The notes: generated from the sequence alone by a model not told the origin. Shown: positions 11,119 to 20,148, counted from the first letter of the stretch. The stretch: DNA of 64,000 nt from Campylobacter helveticus (GCF_002080395.1 NZ_CP020478.1:62001-126000), one strand, 5' to 3'. Made by a program: numbers and translations.

Positions 11119-11511
11119 ATGAATGATTTAATCAATATCGAAATAGTAACTCCCTTGGGAATGATTTATCAAGGTAGCGTTCGTGCTGTAACTTTGCCCG
11201 GAAGTGAGGGAGAATTTGGCGTTTTAAAGGGACACGCGACCTTGGTTTCTTCTTTAAAATCTGGCGTCATTGATATAGAAAAGCAGGATTTAAAGCACGA
11301 GTTAGTAGCTATAGATTCTGGTTATGCTAAAGTAGATGAGAGTAAAGTTTGCGTTTTGGCTAAGGGTGCGGTTTGGGTTTGCGGCTCAAGTGAAAGTGAG
11401 ATTGAGAAAAATCTTAACAACGCAAAAGATTTAATCAAAGCTATGAGTTCGGATAATGCTGCTTTAGCGGCAACTTTTTCCAAGCTTGACAATGCTAAGG
11501 TAAATGTATGA
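11119..11511 (+). CDS. atpC: F0F1 ATP synthase subunit epsilon
   Basis: A 130-residue epsilon subunit: an N-terminal beta sandwich (IVTPLGMIYQGSVRAVTLPGSEGEFGVLKGHA) and a C-terminal helical pair that can inhibit ATP hydrolysis. It starts two bases after atpD stops and its last four bases overlap the next ATG, so the Tol genes are joined to the atp operon. Confidence 0.96.
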   Translation: MNDLINIEIVTPLGMIYQGSVRAVTLPGSEGEFGVLKGHATLVSSLKSGVIDIEKQDLKHELVAIDSGYAKVDESKVCVLAKGAVWVCGSSESEIEKNLNNAKDLIKAMSSDNAALAATFSKLDNAKVNV

Positions 11512-12065
11512 ATTTCGAGGCAATATTTCATTTTTTCAATGAGTCAAGCCCTATCACTTATGTGGTGTTAGCTTGGCTTTCTTTTTATTTTATCCTTTCT
11601 TTTGCCATACTTTTCGCGAGATTGACTTTTTTGGCAAATTGGCGCAGTAAGGAAAAAGAGAGTTTGGAAAGTCTGCTTTTGGGAGAGAAAGATTTAAGTC
11701 GCACAGATTCTATTTTGAGAAAATGCACGGATACGAGTTTAGCACATTTAGAAATTTATAAAAATTTAGCCTCTCGTCGCTCTTCTTTGGGACTGACTTG
11801 GCTTAGTATCATCGCTTCGACTTCGCCTTTTATAGGGCTTTTTGGCACGGTTATCTCTATACTTGAGACTTTTGGGGGGCTTGGCACACAAAATTCTTTA
11901 AGTATCATCGCCCCAAAAATCAGCGAAGCCTTAGTTGCTACGGGTTGTGGAATTTTAGTTGCTATCCCAGCTTATACCTTTCATCTTATCATCAAAAGAA
12001 AGGCGTTTGAGCTTTTAAGCATTATAGATAGTGAAATTAAAGCTATTAGTTCGCATAGGGTTTAA
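11508..12065 (+). CDS. tolQ: TolQ/ExbB-type proton channel protein
   Basis: A 185-residue MotA/TolQ/ExbB protein with three membrane segments (about residues 15-35, 95-117 and 140-160) and the conserved pore region GLFGTVISILETFGGLG plus ISEALVATGCGILVAIPAY. With TolR it uses the proton gradient to energise TolA. The name TolQ, not ExbB, is inferred from the tolR-tolA-tolB-pal context downstream. In C. jejuni this gene is usually labelled exbB3. Confidence 0.9.
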   Translation: MNFEAIFHFFNESSPITYVVLAWLSFYFILSFAILFARLTFLANWRSKEKESLESLLLGEKDLSRTDSILRKCTDTSLAHLEIYKNLASRRSSLGLTWLSIIASTSPFIGLFGTVISILETFGGLGTQNSLSIIAPKISEALVATGCGILVAIPAYTFHLIIKRKAFELLSIIDSEIKAISSHRV

Positions 12066-12457
12066 TGATGCCATTTGATGATGAAAAACCTGAGCTTAAT
12101 ATTACGCCTTTGGTGGATATTATGCTTGTTTTATTAGCCATTTTGATGGTTACAGCTCCAAGTATTACCTATGAAGAAAAGGTTAATCTCCCTCAAGGCT
12201 CGCAAAAAAGTGCAAGTTCGCCGAGCGTGAAAAGTCTTATTGTAAGTGTCAATGCTAAAAAAGAAATTTTTATTAATCAAGAAAAATATGACTTCGTATC
12301 TTTCGCGGATAATCTCGCACAAAAAAAGACACAATTTAACACCGAAGAGCCTGTTTTCATAAGAGCGGATAAGAGTTTAAAGTATGATGATGTGATTTTC
12401 GTTTTAAGAAGTGTGAAAAATTTAGGCTTTAGTAAGGTCGCCTTACAGACTGAATAA
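12065..12457 (+). CDS. tolR: TolR/ExbD-type proton channel protein
   Basis: A 130-residue protein with one membrane segment. The N-terminal NITPLVDIMLVLLAILMV contains the proton-carrying aspartate, and a periplasmic domain follows. It partners TolQ to energise TolA. The start overlaps the tolQ stop (TAATG); a second ATG at 12068 is also possible. Confidence 0.9.
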   Translation: MMPFDDEKPELNITPLVDIMLVLLAILMVTAPSITYEEKVNLPQGSQKSASSPSVKSLIVSVNAKKEIFINQEKYDFVSFADNLAQKKTQFNTEEPVFIRADKSLKYDDVIFVLRSVKNLGFSKVALQTE

Positions 12458-13224
12458 TGATGAAAAATTATGGCTTGAGTAATCTTACCTCCTTTTGTCT
12501 CGCTTGTGGGGTTTATTTTATCGTTGTGGGCTTTGTCTTTTTTAGGCTAGTTACTATGCAAGAGCCTGTTTTAAGTTATACGGATATAAAAGATAGTTTT
12601 ATTAATGTCGATTTAAGTGAAGCTTCTACGCAAATTTCAAGCCCTAAGCCCACTCCTAAGCCTCAAGAAACTCCGCTTAATGTTAATGACCTTTTTGCAC
12701 AAACAACGAATAAAATGGTAAAAACGGAAAATGTTAATCAAAAAGCCACAGATTTTAACGCTCTTTTTGGCAATGTCAAAGAAATACAAGAAGAAAAAAG
12801 CACGCAAATTCAATCTTCCAAAAAATCAGGACAAGGCACAAATTCCCAAAGTGCCGCCGAATTATTAAAGCAATTAAATGACAATCTTATCCCAGAAGAA
12901 AGCACCGCAAACGGACAAAGCGCACAAGTGCAAAAAACAGGAATTTACGATGAGTTTTTAGGTAAGGTTGAAAGGGTGATTAAACAGCGTTGGAGTCAAT
13001 ACTATCCTAATCCTAAAAATATAGGCGTCAAGGTAAAAATTTTCATCGATAGCGAGGGGAAATTCGGCTACACTTCGGTAGAAAAGAGTTATGATAGCAT
13101 TTTTGACGCTAAGGTTTTGGAATTCTTAGAAAGTCAAAAAGGCAAATTCATCGCCTATCCTCCTAAAAATAAGGGCGTAGCTATAACGATGAATTTGAAG
13201 GACGAGGGCGTAAGTTCGTTGTAA
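12457..13224 (+). CDS. tolA: TolA-like periplasm-spanning protein with TonB/TolA C-terminal domain
   Basis: A 255-residue protein with an N-terminal membrane anchor (about residues 8-30) and a Pro/Lys/Gln-rich linker (PKPTPKPQETPLN). A C-terminal TonB/TolA fold runs from about residue 165 to 250 (VERVIKQRWSQYYPNPKNIGVKVKI). It links the inner-membrane TolQR motor to TolB-Pal at the outer membrane for envelope constriction in division. The linker is much shorter than in enterobacteria. The next Tol gene, tolB, is pushed 2 kb away by an inserted restriction system. Confidence 0.85.
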   Translation: MMKNYGLSNLTSFCLACGVYFIVVGFVFFRLVTMQEPVLSYTDIKDSFINVDLSEASTQISSPKPTPKPQETPLNVNDLFAQTTNKMVKTENVNQKATDFNALFGNVKEIQEEKSTQIQSSKKSGQGTNSQSAAELLKQLNDNLIPEESTANGQSAQVQKTGIYDEFLGKVERVIKQRWSQYYPNPKNIGVKVKIFIDSEGKFGYTSVEKSYDSIFDAKVLEFLESQKGKFIAYPPKNKGVAITMNLKDEGVSSL

Positions 13225-13252
13225 GGATAATAATAAAGATTGAAGGATAAAT

Positions 13253-14488
13253 TTGACAAAAATATTAGATAGGTGTAACAATGTAGCGTTATCCACGCAT
13301 AATAGCCATCTGCATACCATTTTGCAAAAATCACAAAAATATTTAAAACAAACTTTTAATCAAAAAGAATTAGCAAGATTCTACGCGCTTTTAGAGCCTC
13401 TTTATAAGCTGCAAGAAACAAAAGAGATTATTAAGGCTTTTGAAAAAATCTATTATGATTTTGTCAAAGAATGCTATCAATCACGCTATAAACACGATGC
13501 AAACCTAGAATCTTTTTTGCAAAATTCAAATTCTAAAAAAATCATTTGGGGCGATTGTCTGCAAGGCTTAAAGCAGATGAAAAGTGAATCTGTGGGGGCA
13601 ATGGTAACAAGTCCGCCTTATTATAATGCTAGGGCTTATGCGCAATGGAGCGATTTAGATTCTTATATGAATGATATGGAAGCCATTTTAAAAGAGTGTT
13701 ATAGAGTGCTTGATAATCACCGTGTTTTTGTCTTTAATGTGGGCGATATTTTTGATAACGATAACCTTTTCACGCGTTCTACTTGGGGCAAGAGGCGGCT
13801 GCCTTTGGGGGCGTATTTTATAATGCTTTTTGAAAAAGTGGGCTTTAGCTTTGTAGATGATATTATTTGGGATAAGGGGCAGGTGCAAAGTCAAAGGCAT
13901 AAAAATGGCGATAAGCCCTATCCCTACTATCAATACCCTATGAATTGCTATGAGCATATTTTGATTTTTCATAAGCATAGAAATGATGAGACACGCTATC
14001 CTTGCCCTGTGTGTGGCTGTTTGCAGGTTAATGGCAATGCTTACACAGAAAAAGGGCTTAGAAGCTGGGAGTGTAAGAATCTGGACTGCTTTGAGCGAAG
14101 CAAGGCAAATCGTGGGAAGCGATTTAGTGCAAAAACTTATTTCACGCAAAACGAAGCGTTTAATCAAGGCAATGAGATAGATAAAGACTTCATTTATGCG
14201 TGGCGTAGGGATATAAAGGCAATAAATCCTGTGATAAAGATAAATTCTAAAGGGCAAAATACACTAGGGCATACCGCACCCTTTCCAAAAGAGATTCCAG
14301 AATTTGCAGTGAAAATGTTTAGCTACAAGGGAGAGCGCGTTTTGGATCCGTTTATGGGACTTGGCACGAGTGTAAAAGTAGCAGATGGGCTAGGCAGGAT
14401 TGGCATTGGTATAGAGCGCGATATGAGTTTAAAAGAGAGCGTGTATAAATTCTTGGGTAAAGAAAATTTGGGGGAGTATGAGCTATGA
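13253..14488 (+). CDS. DNA methyltransferase (N4-cytosine/N6-adenine type) with zinc ribbon
   Basis: A 411-residue modification methyltransferase. Catalytic motif IV TSPPYYNARAY is near residue 120 and the AdoMet motif DPFMGLGT near residue 365, the IV-before-I order of beta-class enzymes. Between them a four-cysteine zinc ribbon (CPVCGC ... CKNLDC, about residues 251-280) probably helps bind DNA. Start is TTG 13253 after an aagga site; there is no early ATG. The overlap with the next gene (ATGA) and its nuclease-like sequence make this a type II restriction-modification pair. Target unknown. Confidence 0.88.
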   Translation: MTKILDRCNNVALSTHNSHLHTILQKSQKYLKQTFNQKELARFYALLEPLYKLQETKEIIKAFEKIYYDFVKECYQSRYKHDANLESFLQNSNSKKIIWGDCLQGLKQMKSESVGAMVTSPPYYNARAYAQWSDLDSYMNDMEAILKECYRVLDNHRVFVFNVGDIFDNDNLFTRSTWGKRRLPLGAYFIMLFEKVGFSFVDDIIWDKGQVQSQRHKNGDKPYPYYQYPMNCYEHILIFHKHRNDETRYPCPVCGCLQVNGNAYTEKGLRSWECKNLDCFERSKANRGKRFSAKTYFTQNEAFNQGNEIDKDFIYAWRRDIKAINPVIKINSKGQNTLGHTAPFPKEIPEFAVKMFSYKGERVLDPFMGLGTSVKVADGLGRIGIGIERDMSLKESVYKFLGKENLGEYEL

Positions 14489-15144
14489 GTGAGAAAAATA
14501 TAGAATTAAGTCTAGAAGATGAAAAGAAAAAGCAAGTTATAGGACTCTATGGTGAAATGCAGTTAGCAATGAAGCTACATAGCTTGGGGTGGCAGGTGCA
14601 TAGAAGCTATATTGATGAAGGGATTGACTTTGTCATCTCAAAATATTACTGCAAAGCTTGTGAAAAATTTAGCAATCAGTTTATAAGGCAGGATTCTTGG
14701 CAAGGCAAAAGTGCGAAATGCGTAACCAACCTTTGTGAATCTTGCAAGAAAGAAAGGCTTGATATTGTTACAAAATATTTGCAAGTCAAAACCAGCGAAG
14801 GGAAGCCTATTTATAATAAAGATAGACTTGTAGAAAATGAGCGAAATTTTAGCTTCCACCCCAAAATCCGCTATGATATGGATAATTGTGTATTTTATGT
14901 GTGGATAGCTGTTTTTGCGGACAGTGAAAATTTAGAACAAGCCACAATCCATTATTACATTTTCCATTCAAGTGCGGTAGTAAAATTTGATGATATAAGC
15001 CTACCTACTTATCAAATTACTGATAATCAAAAAACCACTTTGCGCATCAATAAGCAAGGACAAATTCTAAATAAAGGCAAGAAATATAACTATGGGTGTT
15101 TTAAGGAATTTTATAATTATTTTGAAATATTAGAAAAATTTTAA
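14485..15144 (+). CDS. Probable type II restriction endonuclease (PD-(D/E)XK-like, zinc-finger containing)
   Basis: A 219-residue protein translationally coupled to the methyltransferase before it. The N-terminus has the layout of a PD-(D/E)XK nuclease: a helix with a glutamate (GEMQLAMKL), then DEGIDFVIS near residue 45, then LQVKTS near residue 99 as the QxK variant of the catalytic strand. Inserted between the last two are CKAC and CESC pairs, a probable zinc site. Function as the cognate endonuclease is inferred from position and motif order; I do not recognise a named family. Confidence 0.65.
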   Translation: MSEKNIELSLEDEKKKQVIGLYGEMQLAMKLHSLGWQVHRSYIDEGIDFVISKYYCKACEKFSNQFIRQDSWQGKSAKCVTNLCESCKKERLDIVTKYLQVKTSEGKPIYNKDRLVENERNFSFHPKIRYDMDNCVFYVWIAVFADSENLEQATIHYYIFHSSAVVKFDDISLPTYQITDNQKTTLRINKQGQILNKGKKYNYGCFKEFYNYFEILEKF

Positions 15145-15213
15145 AATTAATGTTTTTTGAATTGAAGCAATTATAAATTTTTGTATTAAATTTTGATTAA
15201 CATTAAGCTTTTT

Positions 15214-15227
15214 GTTTTTGCTAGAAT
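15214..15227 (+). promoter_or_regulatory. Promoter of tolB
   Basis: gtttttgcTAGAAT: T-rich -16 region followed by a -10 box at 15222-15227, 25 bp before the tolB ATG. It lies in the 107-bp gap after the restriction gene and would let tolB be transcribed despite the insertion upstream. Confidence 0.6.
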
Positions 15228-15251
15228 TTGCCGATTAACTAAGGAGAAAAA

Positions 15252-16460
15252 ATGAAAAAAATTTTATTGATTTTTTTGGCTATTTTTAGTATGGCGTGGG
15301 CGGAGGACCCTGTTATTGATGTTGTCAATAAGGGCGTTGTGCTACCAAAAATCGTTGTGAAGGACAATTCAAATTTAAGCGATGCAAATTTAAAGCGTAG
15401 TTTTTACAATATGATTGTCAATGACCTTAAGGTGAGTTCGAATTTTGAGGTAGTAAGTGAGGGGAGTGAGAATTTTAATTATACTTTTGAATATGCCCTT
15501 TCAAAAAGCGGGGAGAAGTTAAGTCTTAATGTCAAAATTAAAGCGGGTGGAGCGCAAAAGTCAAATCAGGATTATGTTTTAAATAAAGTTGAGCAATATC
15601 CTTTTTTAGCACACAAGGGCGTTAAAGATTCTGTGAAATTTTTAGGCTTAGCACCTGTGGAGTGGATGGACCATAAAATTCTCATCGCTAGAACAAGCTC
15701 TTCTAAACGCAGTCAAATTATAATGGCAGATTATACGCTCACTTATCAAAGAGTTATAGTTGATGGGGGTTTAAACTTATTCCCTAAATGGGCAAATGAA
15801 GCACAGACGATGTTTTATTACACAGCGTATGATCACGATAAACCAACGCTTTTTCGTTTTGATTTGACAAATAATAAAGCGACAAAAATTCTTTCAAGTG
15901 GTGGTATGGTTGTCGCTAGTGATGTGAATAAAAATGGCGATAAAATTTTGGTAACTATGGCACCGCAAGATCAGCCTGATGTATATTTATATGATTTAAA
16001 TAATAAAAATTTAAGTAAGCTAACAAATTATTCTGGTATTGATGTGAATGCAAATTTTATAGGTGAGGATGAGACAAAGGTTGTTTTTGTTTCCGATAGA
16101 CTTGGATATCCTAATATTTTTATGCAAAATTTAGGCAGCACTTCGGCTGAACAGGTCGTTTTCCACGGAAAAAACAATTCGGCTGTTTCGACTTATAAAG
16201 ATTTTTTAGTCTATTCTAGTCGTGAGCCAAAACAAGCTGGAGTTTTTAATATTTATTTAATGTCTATTAAGAGTGATTACATTAGACAACTTAGTGCAAA
16301 TGGTAAAAATTTGTTCCCTCGCTTTTCTAGCGATGGAGGAAGTATTGTTTTTATCAAGTATTTAGGTAATCAAAGCGCTTTAGGTGTTGTTCGTGTTAAT
16401 GCAAATAAAACTTTTTACTTTCCATTAAAAGTGGGTAAAATTCAGTCAATTGATTGGTAA
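15252..16460 (+). CDS. tolB: Tol-Pal system protein TolB
   Basis: A 402-residue periplasmic protein with a signal peptide (KKILLIFLAIFSMAWA) followed by the mature protein starting near EDPVIDVV. The C-terminal half has beta-propeller repeats (KANEAQ-, FVSDRLGYPNIFMQ- and FPRFSSDGGSIVFIKY-like units). It docks on Pal and signals to TolA. The aaggag site is seven bases before the ATG. In C. jejuni it follows tolA directly, as I recall. Confidence 0.94.
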   Translation: MKKILLIFLAIFSMAWAEDPVIDVVNKGVVLPKIVVKDNSNLSDANLKRSFYNMIVNDLKVSSNFEVVSEGSENFNYTFEYALSKSGEKLSLNVKIKAGGAQKSNQDYVLNKVEQYPFLAHKGVKDSVKFLGLAPVEWMDHKILIARTSSSKRSQIIMADYTLTYQRVIVDGGLNLFPKWANEAQTMFYYTAYDHDKPTLFRFDLTNNKATKILSSGGMVVASDVNKNGDKILVTMAPQDQPDVYLYDLNNKNLSKLTNYSGIDVNANFIGEDETKVVFVSDRLGYPNIFMQNLGSTSAEQVVFHGKNNSAVSTYKDFLVYSSREPKQAGVFNIYLMSIKSDYIRQLSANGKNLFPRFSSDGGSIVFIKYLGNQSALGVVRVNANKTFYFPLKVGKIQSIDW

Positions 16461-16490
16461 AATTTTTACTTTTTGGTTAAAAATTAATAA

Positions 16491-16504
16491 TTTTTAGTTA
16501 TAAT
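16491..16504 (+). promoter_or_regulatory. Promoter of pal
   Basis: tttttagtTATAAT: T-run then a consensus -10 (16499-16504), 35 bp before the pal ATG in the 78-bp tolB-pal gap. This fits separate high expression of the abundant Pal lipoprotein. Confidence 0.65.
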
Positions 16505-16538
16505 TCTTTGGAATTTAACAAACTTTGAAAGGTCTTAA

Positions 16539-17036
16539 ATGAAGAAAATTCTTTTTGCTTCAATTGCAACTCTTGCGATTGTTATTAGTGGTTGTAGTAC
16601 TAAAAGTACTAGTGTAAGTGGTGGCACAGATGTAGATGGCACTCGTGGTTCAGGTGGTAGTGATGGTTGGGATATCGACTCAAAAATTTCTCAGCTTAAT
16701 GACACTTTAGGCAAGGTTTATTTTGATTTTGATAAATTCAATATCAGAGGCGATATGCAGTCAGTTGTTAGCACAAATGCGAATATTTTCAACACTGAAG
16801 TAAGTGGCACAAGCATTACTGTTGAAGGAAACTGCGATGAGTGGGGAACTGATGAGTATAATCAGGCTTTGGGACTTAAAAGAGCGAAGGCTGTGAAAGA
16901 TGCTCTTATTTCACAAGGTGTAAATTCTGATAGAATTTCTGTAAAAAGTTATGGCGAAACTAATCCTGTTTGCACCGAAAAAACTAAAACTTGCGATGCA
17001 CAAAATCGCCGTGCAGAATTTAAATTAGCAAGATAA
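16539..17036 (+). CDS. pal: Peptidoglycan-associated lipoprotein Pal
   Basis: A 165-residue outer-membrane lipoprotein. The signal peptide ends in lipobox ISGC (lipidated Cys19). A Gly/Ser linker and an OmpA-type peptidoglycan-binding domain follow (GKVYFDFDKFNI ... ITVEGNCDEWGTDEYN ... NRRAEF). It tethers the outer membrane to the cell wall and binds TolB. Its TAA stop shares a base with the ATG of the following gene. Confidence 0.96.
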   Translation: MKKILFASIATLAIVISGCSTKSTSVSGGTDVDGTRGSGGSDGWDIDSKISQLNDTLGKVYFDFDKFNIRGDMQSVVSTNANIFNTEVSGTSITVEGNCDEWGTDEYNQALGLKRAKAVKDALISQGVNSDRISVKSYGETNPVCTEKTKTCDAQNRRAEFKLAR

Positions 17037-17962
17037 TGAAAAAAATTACTCTAGTAGCTCTTTTAGGAGCTACTTTTCTTTATGCAGAAACTTCCGCTTT
17101 TGGTGCAGGAAATTTAACAAGTAATTCAGCCTATGGATTAACTTCAAACGAGAAATTGTTTAAAGATAAGCTCGATGCTTTAAGCAATGAATATTCTTCG
17201 CTTAATGCCAAGATAAATGAAACAAACGAGAAATTAGAGGGTTTGCAAAGTGTGCTTGAGGGGATAAATTCCCAGTATGCTAAATCAAATTCGCGCTTAT
17301 CTCAACTTGAAACAAGTGGAGAAAATATAGAAAATAACCTTAGCTTAGAACTTAAAAATCTTAAGGCTTATGTTGAAGAAAGCAGAAAAATTCAAGATAC
17401 AAATCATAAGCAGGTTAAGAAAATTTTAACTGAACTCAGCTCTTTAGTTGATTCTATTAACAATAATTATGTTTCTAAAAACGATTCTAGTGATGTAAAT
17501 AATACAAAAATAAACCTTGCTACAATAGTAAATGATAATAATGCTACTAATGAAGAAAATGTTAGTGTAGCTCCAAAGGAAGTCAAGGTTGATGATAGCT
17601 GGAAAAAAGAGAAGCACAGTGAAATTCTAAAATTGGCGATTAAAGATTTAAATGAAAATCTTTTTGAAAATTCTAAAGCAAAATTGAATTATCTTATTGA
17701 AAAACATTATAAACCAGCAAGGGCAAATTTTTGGCTTGGCGAGGTAGAGTATAAGCAGAAAAATTATAATAATGCTATTGTCTATTATAAGAAGAGTTCA
17801 AGTATAAGCACTAAGGGAGATTATTTTCCAAAGCTTTTATATCACACGGCTATCTCTTTGGATAAGGTTGGAGATACAAAAAGTGCGAATGGTTTTTATA
17901 AAGCTTTAAAAACAAATTATCCTAACACTCCGGAAGCAAAAGCTTCACCAAATCGCAAATAA
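17036..17962 (+). CDS. cpoB: Tol-associated periplasmic coordinator CpoB/YbgF
   Basis: A 308-residue secreted protein. It has a signal peptide (KKITLVALLGATFLYA), a central coiled coil (about residues 40-130), a low-complexity Asn/Asp linker, and a C-terminal TPR region (about residues 190-300) with ANFWLGEVEYKQKNYNNAIVYYKKS as a clear repeat. CpoB coordinates Tol-Pal activity with peptidoglycan synthesis in other bacteria. Position directly after pal supports the call. Confidence 0.9.
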   Translation: MKKITLVALLGATFLYAETSAFGAGNLTSNSAYGLTSNEKLFKDKLDALSNEYSSLNAKINETNEKLEGLQSVLEGINSQYAKSNSRLSQLETSGENIENNLSLELKNLKAYVEESRKIQDTNHKQVKKILTELSSLVDSINNNYVSKNDSSDVNNTKINLATIVNDNNATNEENVSVAPKEVKVDDSWKKEKHSEILKLAIKDLNENLFENSKAKLNYLIEKHYKPARANFWLGEVEYKQKNYNNAIVYYKKSSSISTKGDYFPKLLYHTAISLDKVGDTKSANGFYKALKTNYPNTPEAKASPNRK

Positions 17963-17981
17963 TAAATTACAAGGAGAAATA

Positions 17982-18545
17982 ATGGCTATAGAAAAAAATA
18001 GTGTAGTGTCAATGTTTTATGAGTTAAAAGATGCTAATACAAATGAGATTTTAGAATCAAATATTAATGCTCAACCCATTGCATTTATAGTGGGAAAGGG
18101 ACAAATTTTAGATAGCTTGGAAGAGGAAGTGATGAAGCTTGATTGCCCTTCAAATGCCGATGTGCTTATTAAAAAGGATAGGGCTTTGGGCGATTATGAT
18201 GAGAGTGCGATACAAACTTTGCCTAAAGAGCAATTTGCTGGTATAGATTTAAAAGTCGATATGGAGCTTTTTGGCGAGGGTGAAGACGGACAAACCGTGC
18301 GTGTTCGTGTGAAAGAGATAGGAGATAGTGAAGTTACGATAGATTATAATCATCCTTATGCTGGTAGGGATTTACTTTTTTCTCTCAACATAGTCGATGC
18401 TAGAGAGGCGAGTGAGGATGAAATTTTAACGGGTATTATAGCTGGAAGTCATAGTTGTTGCGGAGGTGGCGGACATCACCATCATCACAATGGAGGCGGA
18501 GGCTGCTGCGGAGGCGGAGGTGGCGGTTGTGGTTGCCACGGATGA
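17982..18545 (+). CDS. slyD: FKBP-type peptidyl-prolyl isomerase SlyD with metal-binding tail
   Basis: A 187-residue SlyD-family chaperone and prolyl isomerase. The FKBP core has VSMFYELKDANTNEILESN and FIVGKGQILDSLEEEV, with the inserted-flap domain in the middle (DYDESAIQTLPKEQF). The last ~30 residues are almost only Gly, His and Cys: CC, five consecutive His, CC and CGC, giving six Cys and seven His, a strong nickel/zinc-binding tail related to hydrogenase and urease metal supply. The coding bases of the tail are GC-rich and repetitive. The stop overlaps the fabD ATG. Confidence 0.93.
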   Translation: MAIEKNSVVSMFYELKDANTNEILESNINAQPIAFIVGKGQILDSLEEEVMKLDCPSNADVLIKKDRALGDYDESAIQTLPKEQFAGIDLKVDMELFGEGEDGQTVRVRVKEIGDSEVTIDYNHPYAGRDLLFSLNIVDAREASEDEILTGIIAGSHSCCGGGGHHHHHNGGGGCCGGGGGGCGCHG

Positions 18546-19465
18546 GTTATGCGTTAATATTCCCAGGTCAAGGCTCTCAAAGTCTTGGTATGGGAAAGGA
18601 TTTTTATGAGAATTCTCTTAAGGCAAAAGCCCTTTTAGATGAAGCTAGTGAATATAGCAAGATAGATTTTAAACGCCTTCTTTTTACACAAAATGATGAC
18701 TTAAATAAAAGCGAATTTACGCAACCCGCTGTTGTTTTGACTTCTTTGATGGCTTATGTGGCTTTGTTGGAAAGAGAGCCAGAATTTCATCATAAAATCG
18801 CTTTAGGACATTCTTTAGGTGAATTTAGTGCTTTGGCTGTTAATGGAGCTTTTGAATTTTTAGAAGCAATCACTTTGGTCCATAAGCGTGGGATTTATAT
18901 GCAAGAAGATTGTGCTAGGATTGAAGCGGGTATGATGGTAATTTTGGGATTAAAAGATGCTGTTGTTGAGGCACTTTGTGATGAAGCACAAGGGCAGGGT
19001 AAGAGCATTTTTGCTGCAAATTATAATTGTGATGGACAAATTGTTGTGGCGGGTTTGAAATCTCATTTGTTGGAATATGAGATGAAATTTAAAGAGGCTG
19101 GAGCTAAGAGGGCTATGCTTTTAAATATGAGCGTGGCAAGCCATTGTCCGCTTTTAAGTGAAGCATCAAATAAACTTAGTAAAGAGCTTGAAAGAATTGT
19201 AAAGCCTAATTTTTTGCCAGTGCTTTCAAATGTTACGGCTAAACCCTACGAAAGCAAAAGTGAAGCTTTAAATTTATTAAAAGCTCAGTTGGTTTCCCCT
19301 GTGCTTTATAAACAAAGTATCCAAAACACACAAGATGAGGTTGATTTTTTTGTTGAATTGGGTGCGAGTGTTTTAAAAGGACTTAATAAAAAAATTACCA
19401 CAAAAGAAACCTATGCTTTGACAAATTTAAATGAAATTGATGAATTTTTAAAGGTTGTAAAATGA
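18542..19465 (+). CDS. fabD: Malonyl CoA-acyl carrier protein transacylase
   Basis: A 307-residue transacylase that moves malonyl from CoA to ACP in fatty acid synthesis. The N-terminus YALIFPGQGSQ, the catalytic serine motif GHSLGEFSAL and the active-site histidine in SVASHCPLL are present. The frame stays open further upstream, but that extension is the arginine-rich misread of the slyD tail. ATG 18542, overlapping the slyD stop, is the real start. It overlaps mtnN by four bases. Confidence 0.96.
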   Translation: MSYALIFPGQGSQSLGMGKDFYENSLKAKALLDEASEYSKIDFKRLLFTQNDDLNKSEFTQPAVVLTSLMAYVALLEREPEFHHKIALGHSLGEFSALAVNGAFEFLEAITLVHKRGIYMQEDCARIEAGMMVILGLKDAVVEALCDEAQGQGKSIFAANYNCDGQIVVAGLKSHLLEYEMKFKEAGAKRAMLLNMSVASHCPLLSEASNKLSKELERIVKPNFLPVLSNVTAKPYESKSEALNLLKAQLVSPVLYKQSIQNTQDEVDFFVELGASVLKGLNKKITTKETYALTNLNEIDEFLKVVK

Positions 19466-20148
19466 AAATAGCAATACTTGGTGCAATGGAAGAAGAAATA
19501 GCGCCCTTACTTGAGATTTTAAAAGATTATAGAAGTGAAGAATATGCTAACAATGTATATTATTTTGCAGATTATAAAGAGCATAAACTTATTTTGGCTT
19601 ATTCTAAAATCGGCAAGGTAAATTCCACTCTAAGTGCGAGTGTGATGATAGAAAGATATGGTGCGCAAACATTGCTTTTTACAGGTGTAGCGGGGGCTTT
19701 TAATCCTAGCTTAGAAATCGGTGATTTGCTTTATGCTAAAAGTTTGGTGCAATATGACTTAGATATTACTGCTTTTGGACATCCTTTGGGTTTTGTGCCG
19801 GGTAATGAAATTTTCATTAAGACCGATGAGCGTTTAAATGCTCTTGCTCTTGAGGTGGCTAAGGAATTAAATGTTAAACTTAGAGAGGGGATTATCGCAA
19901 CGGGCGATGAATTTATTTGCGATGAAGCAAAAAAAGCAAAAATTAGAGAAATTTTTAATGCTGATGCTTGTGAGATGGAGGGGGCAAGTGTGGCACTTGT
20001 ATGCAATGCTTTAAAAGTGCCTTGTTTTATTTTAAGAGCGATGAGTGATAAGGCTGGAGAAAAGGCAGAATTTGATTTTGATGAATTTGTTGTAAATTCT
20101 GCTAAAGTTTCTGCTAATTTTGTGCTTAAAATGTGCGATAAATTATGA
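19462..20148 (+). CDS. mtnN: 5'-methylthioadenosine/S-adenosylhomocysteine nucleosidase
   Basis: A 228-residue nucleosidase (Pfs) acting on MTA, SAH and, in epsilonproteobacteria, 6-amino-6-deoxyfutalosine in the menaquinone pathway. Motifs: KIAILGAMEEEI at the N-terminus, GVAGAF, the substrate-binding ACEMEGASVALVC and RAMSDKAGEKA with the catalytic aspartate. It supports both the methyl cycle and, with mqnD elsewhere in this window, menaquinone synthesis. The stop overlaps the next gene by four bases. Confidence 0.95.
   Translation: MKIAILGAMEEEIAPLLEILKDYRSEEYANNVYYFADYKEHKLILAYSKIGKVNSTLSASVMIERYGAQTLLFTGVAGAFNPSLEIGDLLYAKSLVQYDLDITAFGHPLGFVPGNEIFIKTDERLNALALEVAKELNVKLREGIIATGDEFICDEAKKAKIREIFNADACEMEGASVALVCNALKVPCFILRAMSDKAGEKAEFDFDEFVVNSAKVSANFVLKMCDKL

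Noticed and set aside
18455-18541. Upstream arginine-rich extension of fabD
   Set aside because: It is the slyD Gly/His/Cys tail read in another frame; ATG 18542 with ATGA overlap gives the normal FabD N-terminus.
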